Source: Pseudoalteromonas haloplanktis ATCC 14393
GTDB lineage: Bacteria; Pseudomonadota; Gammaproteobacteria; Enterobacterales; Alteromonadaceae
Reading direction: 5' to 3'
DNA length: 64,000 nt
Assembly (NCBI RefSeq): GCF_000238355.1
Contig: NZ_AHCA01000001.1
Span: 930,001 to 994,000, forward strand
The notes under the pieces are model-generated. The model saw nothing but the letters and a program-made list of their open reading frames with translations. It did no database searches and was not told the origin of the DNA. Shown piece by piece: positions 27,557-35,858 of this stretch (positions are counted from its first letter, which is position 1; each line of letters opens with the position of its first letter). A program made the position numbers and the translations under genes.

Positions 27557-27901
27557 ATGCAACCAAACATTAAAAACATCCCCCAACAACTCGGTCAGTA
27601 CCTTTATCAGCAAATTAATGAGCCGTGGCTAGAGGCACAGCTTGTTTTAAATTGTGAAGATGAAAGCGAGCTTGAATGCACAGCTCACTTTAAGAAAGCA
27701 GATAACTCAAGCGAACACCCAATCACTGTTTCTGACGCAATCATTGAGTTATTCAACACCCTTTTTGAGAATGCCACTAAGCACCAACCAGAAAACTGGA
27801 CACGCGCTATTTTTACCATTAATCGCCAAGGTCAGTTTAACCTGAACTTTGAGCGTGATAATACCGATGATGACGTTATCACTGCACAAAGTGCACACTA
27901 A
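27557..27901 (+). CDS. YezG/DUF600-like protein, candidate orphan immunity
   Basis: A 114-aa acidic cytoplasmic protein. The pattern of an N-terminal IxxxLxQYLYQ helix, a two-strand segment with acidic residues, and a C-terminal WTRAIFTINRQGQFNLNFERDN resembles YezG/DUF600 immunity proteins of polymorphic toxins. The call rests on pattern only. No toxin gene is next to it, so it may be an orphan immunity gene that protects against tips carried by relatives. It bears the shared CTAAGGAC leader. Confidence 0.65.
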   Translation: MQPNIKNIPQQLGQYLYQQINEPWLEAQLVLNCEDESELECTAHFKKADNSSEHPITVSDAIIELFNTLFENATKHQPENWTRAIFTINRQGQFNLNFERDNTDDDVITAQSAH

Positions 27902-27928
27902 ATTAAACAAGTAAATTACGCTAATGCA

Positions 27929-27948
27929 AAACACTAAGGACGCAAAAC
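27929..27948 (+). repeat. CTAAGGAC leader, copy 3
   Basis: AAACACTAAGGACGCAAAAC directly precedes the ATG of the decayed gene at 27949. It differs from copy 1 at only one or two positions, more similar than the gene bodies behind them. Confidence 0.75.
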
Positions 27949-28163
27949 ATGGAAGTCAATCCCCCGCAGCAAGCTAAGCCTTATGCCTTGCTGTTTTAAA
28001 AAAGCTCAGTTATTCATATCACGCTCTGCATCTTCTTGTGATCACATGTTTGCTAATGATCAGAGTGACTATTTTAGTTTTCTACATCACTGCATTTGTA
28101 TTAATTAGCTTTACAGCTTGGAAACACTTTACTAAATATAAGACTGTAAGAATCCTGAGCTAG
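27949..28163 (+). pseudogene. decayed duplicate of the small membrane protein at 25546
   Basis: It opens like the gene at 25546 (ATGGAAGT, then an AGCAAGCTAAG stretch), but after a frameshift it meets TAA at 27997-27999. In another frame the second half still reads as the same protein (TCLLMIRVTILVFYITAF, then AWKHFTKYK) and ends with TAG at 28161-28163. The copies have drifted considerably, so the duplication is older than the linker copy at 26079-26356. The next 268 bp (28164-28431) are AT-rich with no gene that I can support. Confidence 0.85.
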
Positions 28164-28431
28164 TTTTTTCACTGTTCCATTATAGTAGTCATAAAGTATT
28201 TATTGTGATTATTATAATAAAACAGCTAAAACCCAGTATTTTTTGCAACTATTATTTGAACCTTAACCTGATACATACTAAAATGCAGACTGATTTCAAA
28301 TAAAGTAAATATTAAAGTCATGGAAGACTAAAGTAGATACATAATCTCCCTTTTCTGTTATTCCATACTTTACTATTACTGTCAGTAATATAAACAAAGA
28401 TGTTTATAATGAACAATTTAATGGAGTAATT

Positions 28432-28776
28432 ATGAAAAAGTTAAGTGCGTTAGTTGCAATAGTGATGCTGTCGGGTTGTTCAAGTAGCCCTGAAATAGAA
28501 CCTCAACCAACCCCAGTAGAACAGCCAATCGTTGTTGAAGAGCCACAAAGCAACACAATCTCTTTAACAGTGCTCACCTCTCCTGAAGATGCACGTATTC
28601 GTATCATGAACATAAAACCAAAATACGAAGCTGGCATTGAGCTCGATGAAGGTAAATACGACATCGAAGTCACAAAAGATGGTTACCTCACCTATAGAAA
28701 GTGGGTTACTGTTGACAAAAAAACAATTCTAACCATTGAGTTAGATAAAATTGAAGCAAGCCAATCAGCGCTATAA
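28432..28776 (+). CDS. lipoprotein with PEGA-like domain
   Basis: A 114-aa lipoprotein. The signal peptide ends in the lipobox LSGC (Cys near residue 16). A Pro- and Glu-rich linker follows, then a PEGA-like module (LTVLTSPEDARIRIMN, then ELDEGKYDIEVTKDGYLTYRKWVTV). PEGA domains are beta modules found in surface or periplasmic proteins and are thought to bind ligands or partners. A good ribosome site (GGAG) precedes the ATG. It stands alone, with a terminator after it. Confidence 0.8.
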   Translation: MKKLSALVAIVMLSGCSSSPEIEPQPTPVEQPIVVEEPQSNTISLTVLTSPEDARIRIMNIKPKYEAGIELDEGKYDIEVTKDGYLTYRKWVTVDKKTILTIELDKIEASQSAL

Positions 28777-28784
28777 TTGCTAAG

Positions 28785-28816
28785 GATGGCAAGCGTACCT
28801 TGCCATCAGTGCTTTT
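28785..28816 (+). terminator. rho-independent terminator after the PEGA lipoprotein
   Basis: A 9-bp perfect stem (GATGGCAAG at 28785-28793, complement at 28799-28807, 5-nt loop) is followed by AGTGCTTTT. Confidence 0.65.
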
Positions 28817-28942
28817 AAAACGACATGTAGTTTAAATACAAAGCCACAGTTTTATACAGTGCCTTTTATATGATGCTGTTAAAAACCATACGGTGAATAT
28901 GAAAATAGCCTACCTAGTCTTTGTGAATAATAGCAAGCATGT

Positions 28943-30136
28943 TTATTCAATAGTGACTTCATTAATAATCATTTGGCACTGTGCTTCGCTCATAAACTTT
29001 GCTACTGGATAATTCCAGTTCGCTTCTGCTATAGCTGACTTTGCCAATAATGGGATATCAGAACGTTTGATCTCTTTTAAATTGAGCGGAATAGCTAAGT
29101 TAGTGAGTAACTGTTCAAGTGTAGCTAAAAACATTGCAGCTTTTTCTGAACGTGTTTGTTGTGAGCAAGTTAGCTGACAATAATCAGCGATATCCGCTAA
29201 TTTACCATCTATCGTGCTACCATAAAAACGCAAAACCGACATCAGTACTACACTATTAGCTAAGCCATGCGGAGTACCATAATGAGCTCCAAACTGATGA
29301 GCTATGGCATGAACATAACCAACCGATGCACGGGTAAATGCCTGACCCGCATAGAATGAAGCTAATAGCATCTTTTCACGAGCGGCTAGATCATCCCCTT
29401 TTTTATGTACGATTAATAAATTTTTTAAAATAAGATCAATAGCCTGCAATGATCGCTCATTGCTAAATGTCAAACCGTTAATACCTATATAAGCCTCAAT
29501 TGCATGTGTAAGAGCATCGATGCCTGTAGTCGCGGTAATATGTGCTGGTACTGATTGAGTAAGTTCGGGTATTAATACAGCGTCACTTGGTACTAAAGTA
29601 AAGTCTGTTGCTGCATATTTTTGCTGCGCATTGGGATCATTTACCACTGCTGCTACCGTGGTTTCTGACCCTGTACCTGCCGTTGTAGGAATCGCACATA
29701 AAGGGGGGAGTCTTTTTAAAACCTTAAATAAACCTTTTAATTGCTTAATTGATTTTTTAGGTTTAACTGAACGAGCCGCTATCAATTTCGCGCAATCTAT
29801 CACTGAGCCTCCGCCAATAGCGATGATCCCTGTACAACTTTTAGAGTTGTAAGTGGCGAGTCCATTTTCTACATTATCTATAGTTGGGTTAGGCGCAACA
29901 TCGTTATATAGGTGCCATGTTATAGTTTGTTCATCAAGCAAATTGAGTATTTCATCAAGCACTCCAAGCTTTACTAACGTTGTATCGCTTACCACTAATA
30001 AAGGTTTTTCTTTTGGCCAGCTTTTTAACCACAGCGTAAAACCACTGTATCCTGTATATAAACGTGGATTTGGAATACCTATAAAAAGTACAATACACTT
30101 TAAAGCAAAGTGATAACAGCGATAAAAGAAGGACAT
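28943..30136 (-). CDS. iron-containing alcohol dehydrogenase
   Basis: A 397-aa NAD(P)-dependent group III dehydrogenase. The nucleotide-binding GGGSVID (near residue 110), the PTTAGTGSE loop, and the metal ligands expected in the GIDALTHAIEAY and HAIAHQFGAHYGTPHGLAN segments are all present. A hydrophobic N-terminal stretch of about 30 residues precedes the Rossmann part, as in some marine members. Substrate cannot be told from sequence. The gene is followed on the same strand, 42 bp upstream, by the DUF1294 gene, and a bidirectional read-out is blocked by the hairpin at 28785. Confidence 0.88.
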   Translation of the reverse strand: MSFFYRCYHFALKCIVLFIGIPNPRLYTGYSGFTLWLKSWPKEKPLLVVSDTTLVKLGVLDEILNLLDEQTITWHLYNDVAPNPTIDNVENGLATYNSKSCTGIIAIGGGSVIDCAKLIAARSVKPKKSIKQLKGLFKVLKRLPPLCAIPTTAGTGSETTVAAVVNDPNAQQKYAATDFTLVPSDAVLIPELTQSVPAHITATTGIDALTHAIEAYIGINGLTFSNERSLQAIDLILKNLLIVHKKGDDLAAREKMLLASFYAGQAFTRASVGYVHAIAHQFGAHYGTPHGLANSVVLMSVLRFYGSTIDGKLADIADYCQLTCSQQTRSEKAAMFLATLEQLLTNLAIPLNLKEIKRSDIPLLAKSAIAEANWNYPVAKFMSEAQCQMIINEVTIE

Positions 30137-30178
30137 AATAGTAACCTTATGAAAGCCATTACCTAATGCTGCCCTAAA

Positions 30179-30541
30179 TCAACTGTGTTGCCAATAATAA
30201 AGGTATGCAAGCGCACTGCAGTTGATAAGGATCATTAGCCATAACATAGCAATAAATGGACGTTTTTTTGATTTATGCCGAAACCACTGCTGTGCTAATA
30301 ATGCCCCCGGCCAACCACACAACACAGCCAGAATATGTAAACTCCGCTCAGGAACTCTGACAGTTTGATTTACAGGGTCAATTGCTAAACGTTTATCCCA
30401 TTTATAAACTAAAATGGTGATCGCACTCATAAACATATAGACACTTGAGACCATCATCGGCCAGTATTCTAAAAACCCACCGATCGCTAAAACAGCTAAA
30501 AAACTGCTCGAAAACAACAATAATACTTTTTTTATTAACAA
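30179..30541 (-). CDS. DUF1294 membrane protein
   Basis: A 120-aa inner-membrane protein with about four hydrophobic helices and the DUF1294 signature: a short YKWDKRLA loop, then VPERSLHILAVLCGWPGALLAQQWFRHKSKK. Function of the family is unknown. Some members are fused to cold-shock domains, which is not the case here. It lies 42 bp before the alcohol dehydrogenase on the same strand and may be co-transcribed with it. Confidence 0.85.
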   Translation of the reverse strand: MLIKKVLLLFSSSFLAVLAIGGFLEYWPMMVSSVYMFMSAITILVYKWDKRLAIDPVNQTVRVPERSLHILAVLCGWPGALLAQQWFRHKSKKRPFIAMLWLMILINCSALAYLYYWQHS

Positions 30542-30586
30542 ACGTTAACCTATACTGGGATTATAGAAAATAACAAGATTTTTATT

Positions 30587-31117
30587 ATGTCATACTTAAA
30601 AACTATTTTACTAACCCTTTGTTTAACTTCGAGTGGCTTCGCTTTAGCAAATGATTCTATAGAGATTGCTAAAGAGCTTGCAGTATTTAAACCTTACTTA
30701 GGAACTTGGCAAGCTGACTTTAAGGTTGAACCAGGTAAGCCCCCTATCCAAGATGTTAGTGCGTGGGAGCGTGCTTTAAACGGTAAAGCCATTCGTACCT
30801 CGCATTCTATAAACGAAGGAGTTTACGGTGGAGAGTCGATGATTTTTTGGGATAGCAAAGAACAATCGATTGTTTTTTACTACTTCACCACTGCTGGTTT
30901 TTATACAAAAGGCACTATGAATGTGTTGTCGCCTACTAAATTTGTTGCATATGAAACGGTGACAGGGTCGAAAGAGGGAATCACAAAAGTACGCTCTACT
31001 AGTGAATATAAAGACGATAAATTTATTGTCCTTACCTCTTACTTAAAAAAAGGTGAGTGGACCAAACCTGAAGAGCGTATATATATTCGCAGTGAAAAGG
31101 AAGTGAAGTTTAAATAA
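30587..31117 (+). CDS. secreted DUF1579-like beta-barrel protein
   Basis: A 176-aa protein with a cleavable signal peptide (about 1-21, ending ALA|ND). It reads like the lipocalin-like DUF1579 family: FKPYLGTWQADFKVEPG at the start, then alternating strands through RSTSEYKDDKFIVLTSYLKKGEW. Such proteins may bind a small hydrophobic ligand, but I cannot name one. It diverges from DUF1294 with a 45-bp gap. Confidence 0.65.
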   Translation: MSYLKTILLTLCLTSSGFALANDSIEIAKELAVFKPYLGTWQADFKVEPGKPPIQDVSAWERALNGKAIRTSHSINEGVYGGESMIFWDSKEQSIVFYYFTTAGFYTKGTMNVLSPTKFVAYETVTGSKEGITKVRSTSEYKDDKFIVLTSYLKKGEWTKPEERIYIRSEKEVKFK

Positions 31118-31136
31118 CGGAACAAAAACTGCGTTA

Positions 31137-31156
31137 GCGCGGGCTTTCACCCGCGC
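31137..31156. terminator. bidirectional terminator between convergent genes
   Basis: A GC-rich 7-bp stem (GCGCGGG at 31137-31143, CCCGCGC at 31150-31156) with a 6-nt loop sits between the DUF1579-like gene and the convergent decarboxylase-like gene. The flanking A and T runs are short. Confidence 0.6.
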
Positions 31157-31164
31157 AAATATAC

Positions 31165-31707
31165 TTACTTAGCGAACTTTTTAAACGGCTCATCTACCGG
31201 GGTATTTGCAAGGTGATTTGTATAATTACTCATCACTTTTTGAGATAACCCTAACACAATTTCAAGTAATTGCTGCTGTGCATAGCCTGCTGCAAAAAAC
31301 TTTTCAATTTGTTCGTCGCTGATCACACCACGGTTTTGCGTCATCGCAAGTGTAGTCTCACGAAGCACTTCTAACTTTTCATCTGCAAGCGGGGTTTTAT
31401 TAACCAGTGCATCCACAATATCTTGATCTACTTTCATACTAGCTGCAATCGCGCTGTGTGCAGGTACACAGTAATGACATACATGCTCAACATTAATTGT
31501 TTGCCATACAACAGTTAATTCTTCAGCATTGAATGAGGTATTTTGGAACAATTCATGCAAAACTTGGTAGCCTTCAAGCAAAGTAGGTGCCTCAGCCATT
31601 ACTGCATGTAGGTTAGGTAGCATACCAAAAGCCGCTACTGACTTTTCCATTAAGGGTTTTGCCGCTTCAGGGGCGTTATCTTGCGTGTATAAAGTAAATT
31701 CAGCCAT
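31165..31707 (-). CDS. carboxymuconolactone decarboxylase/AhpD-like protein
   Basis: A 180-aa helical protein of the CMD/AhpD superfamily. The catalytic-type motif is EHVCHYCVPAH with C77, C80 and H84, the CxxC-xxx-H arrangement of AhpD-like alkylhydroperoxidases, so a thiol-based peroxide or disulfide role is likelier than lactone decarboxylation. It is divergent from a TetR regulator, and the 110-bp gap carries two TetR-type palindromes, so it is probably the regulated target. Confidence 0.82.
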   Translation of the reverse strand: MAEFTLYTQDNAPEAAKPLMEKSVAAFGMLPNLHAVMAEAPTLLEGYQVLHELFQNTSFNAEELTVVWQTINVEHVCHYCVPAHSAIAASMKVDQDIVDALVNKTPLADEKLEVLRETTLAMTQNRGVISDEQIEKFFAAGYAQQQLLEIVLGLSQKVMSNYTNHLANTPVDEPFKKFAK

Positions 31708-31762
31708 TGTTTAACTCCAAATTAAAAGTGTTTAAGTATGTTCAAACTCATACTATTTGATT

Positions 31763-31801
31763 TTGAGCAACTGTTCAAGTTAAAATTGAACAAGTGTTCA
31801 A
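31763..31801. promoter_or_regulatory. paired TetR operators
   Basis: Two palindromes of one design lie 23 bp apart (start to start): TTGAGCAACTGTTCAA at 31763-31778 (one mismatch) and TTGAACAAGTGTTCAA at 31786-31801 (perfect outer arms). They sit between the divergent CMD-like and tetR-family genes, and the second is 16 bp before the regulator ATG. A repressor bound here would control both promoters. Confidence 0.75.
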
Positions 31802-31817
31802 ATAGAGTAAACGTGTG

Positions 31818-32405
31818 ATGGCCAATAAAATAAAATTCGAACGTGATGAAGTAATACGTACTGCAGGACAACTGTTCTGGCAAAAAGGCTTTAATGCCAC
31901 ATCAACACGTGATCTGCAAAATGCTATTAATATGCGCCCGGGCAGTATTTATGCTGCTTTTGGTTCAAAAGAAGGTTTGTACAGTGAAGCAATCAAAGAT
32001 TATGCCCAACTAATGCAAGGCCAATTAATTACCGCACTCAATGAACATGAAAGTGTACTCAACGGATTAGCTGCTTTTGTTAAAAAGGTTCTAATTGAAG
32101 ATGCTCAGTGCGCGCCAAGTAAACTTTGCATGCTAGTTAAAGCCAATTATGAGTTCACCGAAGATGAGCCAACATTGAAATTATTAAGCACTGATCTTGC
32201 AAATAAGTTTGAAGCATTTTTAACAGCTCAATTTGAAAAAGCTCAACAATATAAAGAGCTTGATACTAAAACTGCAGCGGTTGAGTACGCAAGGTACTTT
32301 CAAATCCAATTCACAGGCTTACGCAGTTACTTAAACAGACCAAATACACACGCATTAGCTGGCCCCTTGATCGAGCAAATGTTCTCATCAATTAAGCAAC
32401 TATAA
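31818..32405 (+). CDS. TetR family transcriptional regulator
   Basis: A 195-aa repressor. The N-terminal helix-turn-helix is clear (FERDEVIRTAGQLFWQKGFNATSTRDLQNAINMRPGSIYAAFGSKEGLY is read as the TetR_N pattern, here cited in parts: LFWQKGFNATSTRDLQ and GSIYAAFGSKEGLY). The C-terminal ligand domain resembles that of the YdeS/AcuR-type regulators. A GTG lies directly before the ATG at 31818. I choose the ATG. It probably represses itself and the divergent CMD-like gene through the paired palindromes just upstream. Confidence 0.88.
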   Translation: MANKIKFERDEVIRTAGQLFWQKGFNATSTRDLQNAINMRPGSIYAAFGSKEGLYSEAIKDYAQLMQGQLITALNEHESVLNGLAAFVKKVLIEDAQCAPSKLCMLVKANYEFTEDEPTLKLLSTDLANKFEAFLTAQFEKAQQYKELDTKTAAVEYARYFQIQFTGLRSYLNRPNTHALAGPLIEQMFSSIKQL

Positions 32406-32439
32406 CGACCAAGTACTTTAGAAATAAGCAACTAAAAAT

Positions 32440-32465
32440 GGCAGTAACGATGTCACTGCCTTTTA
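32440..32465. terminator. terminator between tetR-family gene and chemoreceptor
   Basis: GGCAGTAAC pairs with GTCACTGCC over a 3-nt loop, with one mismatch (32440-32460), followed by TTTT. An A-run on the left lets it serve the minus strand as well. Confidence 0.65.
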
Positions 32466-32472
32466 TTGAAGT

Positions 32473-34593
32473 TTAGGTTTTTAGCTTATTGAGCTCGTCA
32501 TCTTGTTGAGCGACTAATTTATTAAGCATTTGACTGCCATCTCCCGCCTGCGTTGACAAATCGGCCAGTTGCGAAGCAGCATCAGAGATCAATGTTAAAT
32601 TACGATTGATTTCCTCTGTAACAGAACTTTGCTCCTCAGCAGCAGTGGCAATTTGAGTAATTTGATTGGTAATTTCTTCCACTTTGATTACTACACTATG
32701 CAATGCATCAAAGGCAACGGTGGTTTCATCTACTGCGGTTTGTGCTCGTACCACACCTTGCTCAATCACCGTTGATGCATTACCAACTTCAAGTTGTAAA
32801 TTATCAATTAAACCACTTATATCGTCGGTTGAGGCACGTGTTTTTGAAGCAAGCGCCCTGACTTCATCAGCAACTACAGCAAAACCTCGACCTTGCTCAC
32901 CTGCACGAGCCGCCTCAATAGCCGCATTTAGAGCGAGTAGATTGGTTTGTTCTGAAATTGTGCGGATCACATCTAAAATCTGCGTAATATCGTTACTACG
33001 CGAAGCAACTTTTTCAACCGCCTGATTAGCTTGTTTTATTTCATCAGACATCGTTTTAACTTGTGATACCGCAGACGATAAACTCGCTTCACTGCGTATC
33101 ACTAAGGTATTAATTTCATCTGCCTGTTGCGCTGATTGCTCTGATGCGCGAGCCACCTCTAGTGCAGTCGCACTCATTTCATTCATTGCCGTAACCACGC
33201 TTTCAATTTCTTGAAATTGCGCTTGTACATTCTGTTTTGTATCAACTGCAACATGAGCTGCAATTTCTGCTTGCTGCTTAGTTTGCCCAGATACATTTTT
33301 TAATTGCGCAATTAAATCACGGAGCTTTTCTAAAAATGCGTTAAAGCCAATCGCCAATGCAATTAATTCAGCATGTGTATCAACACTTAAGGTTTGCGTT
33401 AAATCGCCTTCACTACTGGCCAAATTATCAACTCGCTGCTGGATCTGTTGTAATGGCGCCACAATACTCTTAATAACTAAAGTCATAATAATAAATGCAG
33501 CCGCTGCTATCACTAAACCCGATATCAAAATTAGCCCACCTAGGGTGTTAGCATTTTCTTGCATGCTTTCACTAAGTTGTTGCGGACCCTGTAATGCCAA
33601 GGCTGCTGGCACCTCCACTAACAGTGTCCACTTTTTTTCTGCTAGTTTAATTTCAATTGGATAGTTAACTAAGTACTCGCTAGCCACCTTTTGTACATTG
33701 GCCTGATTATTTAAGCTACTGTAATAATTAAAAATAGCAGCTGGTACGGCTTCTTTAAATGGTCGTCCTAACTTTTCTTTATAGTGGCTGCTACCCACAA
33801 TCAAATCAAGTGAACTGAGCAACGTCACACGCGCTTGACCATTGTATAACTCTTTTGATAATTGCTCAGTCATAGTTTGAAAAACAGGCAGGGTAATATC
33901 AACACCACTTAAACCAATAAACTGGCCGGAACGTAATATCGGCACAGTCAATGAAGTCATCATTTCTGAATACCCTGGTGATATCTCGTATAGATAAGGT
34001 TCCATTATGCAGGGTTTTTTATTGTCTTTGGCACATAAATACCATTCGGCTTCGCGTAGGCCAAATTCGTTTAAGGTGGTTACGTACTTCTCTTTGGCAT
34101 CTTCCACAACTTGCTGTTCAACCACCCCATCACGACTGCGCGTAAAGTAAATCTCTAACGTACCTTGTCCTGCTACAGAGTGATCATAGCCATTGCTATA
34201 TTGTTGATCATTACCATCAAAACCATCGGCCTCAAACTGAGAATAAATAGATGAAAGCAATGAGTTACCAGTAATGATTGCACGGTTTATCTGCTCTACT
34301 GATTCACGAGTCAAAGTATCTGCTGCACTTTGACTGCTTAATGTAGCTGCTAAAGAAAATGGAACACGGTACGCTTCGTTGATAAATCCAGCAACTTTCT
34401 CACCGTAGGCTGCAGCATTAGTGACCAGTTTATCTTCAACTTCTGCAACAATCAGCTTTTCAGCCTGTACTGAGAGTACTTCATTACTACTTGAAAGTTG
34501 CCACCACAGCACACTCGACAATACCAGTACTGTTAAAAATATACTGCCTAAAGTGAGCCAAAGTAATTTTTTTGCTAACGCTAACTGCCGCAT
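32473..34593 (-). CDS. methyl-accepting chemotaxis protein with Cache sensor
   Basis: A 706-aa chemoreceptor. A first membrane helix (about 10-30) is followed by a large periplasmic double-Cache-type sensor (about 40-345; the segment with [14 protein letters not shown] is typical). A second helix (about 350-375) leads into HAMP (about 375-430) and a long signalling hairpin, with the conserved tip containing [19 protein letters not shown]. It signals to CheA/CheW. Double-Cache sensors often bind amino acids or other small acids. The ligand is not predictable here. The gene stands alone. Confidence 0.93.
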   Translation of the reverse strand: MRQLALAKKLLWLTLGSIFLTVLVLSSVLWWQLSSSNEVLSVQAEKLIVAEVEDKLVTNAAAYGEKVAGFINEAYRVPFSLAATLSSQSAADTLTRESVEQINRAIITGNSLLSSIYSQFEADGFDGNDQQYSNGYDHSVAGQGTLEIYFTRSRDGVVEQQVVEDAKEKYVTTLNEFGLREAEWYLCAKDNKKPCIMEPYLYEISPGYSEMMTSLTVPILRSGQFIGLSGVDITLPVFQTMTEQLSKELYNGQARVTLLSSLDLIVGSSHYKEKLGRPFKEAVPAAIFNYYSSLNNQANVQKVASEYLVNYPIEIKLAEKKWTLLVEVPAALALQGPQQLSESMQENANTLGGLILISGLVIAAAAFIIMTLVIKSIVAPLQQIQQRVDNLASSEGDLTQTLSVDTHAELIALAIGFNAFLEKLRDLIAQLKNVSGQTKQQAEIAAHVAVDTKQNVQAQFQEIESVVTAMNEMSATALEVARASEQSAQQADEINTLVIRSEASLSSAVSQVKTMSDEIKQANQAVEKVASRSNDITQILDVIRTISEQTNLLALNAAIEAARAGEQGRGFAVVADEVRALASKTRASTDDISGLIDNLQLEVGNASTVIEQGVVRAQTAVDETTVAFDALHSVVIKVEEITNQITQIATAAEEQSSVTEEINRNLTLISDAASQLADLSTQAGDGSQMLNKLVAQQDDELNKLKT

Positions 34594-34723
34594 TCCTGTT
34601 TTCCTCTAATTAAACTACATAAAGAGTTTAGTCTAATTATGAAATGATACAGTAGATTATTGAAAAAACTTGATTAACTGACCGCTCCAGATTGGCAGTC
34701 TGTTTAAATAAGGTAATCGTGGC

Positions 34724-34752
34724 ATACCAACTTAGCAGTGCTAAGCTGGTAT
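34724..34752. other. hairpin downstream of ohr
   Basis: ATACCA-A-CTTAGC pairs with GCTAAG-C-TGGTAT (34724-34736 with 34740-34752), one mismatch, 3-nt loop. For the minus-strand ohr gene the T-rich side comes before rather than after the stem, so it is a poor classical terminator. Confidence 0.4.
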
Positions 34753-34760
34753 ATAAAAAA

Positions 34761-35189
34761 TTAAATTACTGATAACTCAATCGCAATATTGCCACGGGTT
34801 GCATTTGAATAAGGGCAAACTTCATGCGCTTTAGCAACTAATTGCTCAGCTGTGGCTTTATCAACATCACCCACAAACACTGCTAACTTTACTGCAATAC
34901 CAAAACCACCCTCAATTGGACCAATTGACACTTCTGAGTCAATACGGGTATCTGCCGGCAGTTTTACTTTTGCTTGGCCTGCAACTAATTTTAATGCGCC
35001 AATAAAACACGCGGCATAACCTGCGGCAAATAATTGCTCAGGGTTTGTACCTTGACCATCATCGCCACCTAAACCTTTAGGCGTTGAAAGTGCCACATCT
35101 AAACGACCATCGTCTGATTTTGCGGTGCCTTCACGGCCACCTGTTGCTGATGCTTTTGCTGTATACGCGACTTGTAGTAATTCTTTCAT
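34761..35189 (-). CDS. ohr: organic hydroperoxide resistance protein Ohr
   Basis: A 142-aa OsmC/Ohr thiol peroxidase that reduces organic hydroperoxides in the cytoplasm. The catalytic cysteines are C61 ([12 protein letters not shown]) and C125 ([12 protein letters not shown]), with R19 and E51 (NPEQLFAAG) in the usual places. The [11 protein letters not shown] end marks Ohr rather than OsmC. It diverges from ohrR with palindromic operators in the 123-bp gap. Confidence 0.94.
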   Translation of the reverse strand: MKELLQVAYTAKASATGGREGTAKSDDGRLDVALSTPKGLGGDDGQGTNPEQLFAAGYAACFIGALKLVAGQAKVKLPADTRIDSEVSIGPIEGGFGIAVKLAVFVGDVDKATAEQLVAKAHEVCPYSNATRGNIAIELSVI

Positions 35190-35222
35190 GGTGTTTTCCT
35201 TGTTTAAGTGGAATCAAATTTA

Positions 35223-35280
35223 TTTTGCATGCAAAACAATAGACCAATTTATTGAACATTGCAAATACTTTGCATACAAA
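35223..35280. promoter_or_regulatory. paired OhrR operators
   Basis: TTTTGCATGCAAAA (35223-35236) is a perfect palindrome and TTTGCATACAAA (35269-35280) an imperfect version of the same site. Both lie in the ohr-ohrR divergent gap. The design, TTTGCATnCAAA, fits the TTGCA-type OhrR boxes of Gram-negative bacteria, so they probably repress both genes until peroxide oxidises OhrR. Confidence 0.75.
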
Positions 35281-35312
35281 CTAAAATGCAACATCACTAT
35301 TCGAGAGTCGCT

Positions 35313-35744
35313 ATGAAATATCCGCAACTAAAATTAGATAATCAACTCTGTCATCGTTTATATATGGCATCCAACTCTGTGGTACGTGCATATCGTGATG
35401 CACTCTGTACACTTGAACTGACCTACCCACAGTACGTGGTGATGATGGCGTTGTGGGAAGAAGATAAAATAACGATTGCGCACTTACTGCAAAAAACCGC
35501 CATAGACGGTGGAGCCATGACCCAAATTTTAAAAAAAATGACCGATAAACAGTTAGTAATGGTTATTAAAGATGAGGATGACAAGCGCAAAAAACGTGTT
35601 AAATTACAGCCACAAGGAATAGAAATGCAACAACAAGCAACTGCTATTCCTCAGCAAATACGCTGTCAATTTCCTTCAATCAATGAACAAGAGGCAATGC
35701 AATTAATTACTCTGCTCGATAAACTCAATACTGATTTAGCGTAA
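35313..35744 (+). CDS. ohrR: MarR-family peroxide sensor OhrR
   Basis: A 143-aa MarR-type repressor. I choose the ATG at 35313 because the protein then begins at the standard OhrR N-terminus: LDNQLCHRLYMASNSVVRAY, with the sensing Cys at C13, followed by LTYPQYVVMMALWE. Cysteines at 32 and 118 leave room for a two-Cys (intersubunit disulfide) mechanism as in Xanthomonas OhrR. The winged-helix region is at about 50-105. The longer frame back to 35259 would run into the operator region. Confidence 0.93.
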   Translation: MKYPQLKLDNQLCHRLYMASNSVVRAYRDALCTLELTYPQYVVMMALWEEDKITIAHLLQKTAIDGGAMTQILKKMTDKQLVMVIKDEDDKRKKRVKLQPQGIEMQQQATAIPQQIRCQFPSINEQEAMQLITLLDKLNTDLA

Positions 35745-35858
35745 CAAGTAATAATTATTATCAAAAAATATTTGATAGTGATTCAGTCATAACGCCCTTT
35801 TTCTATTATAAAGCTGCGCTATAGTGTGCAGATAGCATATGATTTAACGGAGCAAAAC

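Noticed and set aside
34724..34752. Rho-independent terminator for ohr
   Set aside because: The T-rich run is on the wrong side of the stem for minus-strand transcription. Kept only as a hairpin.
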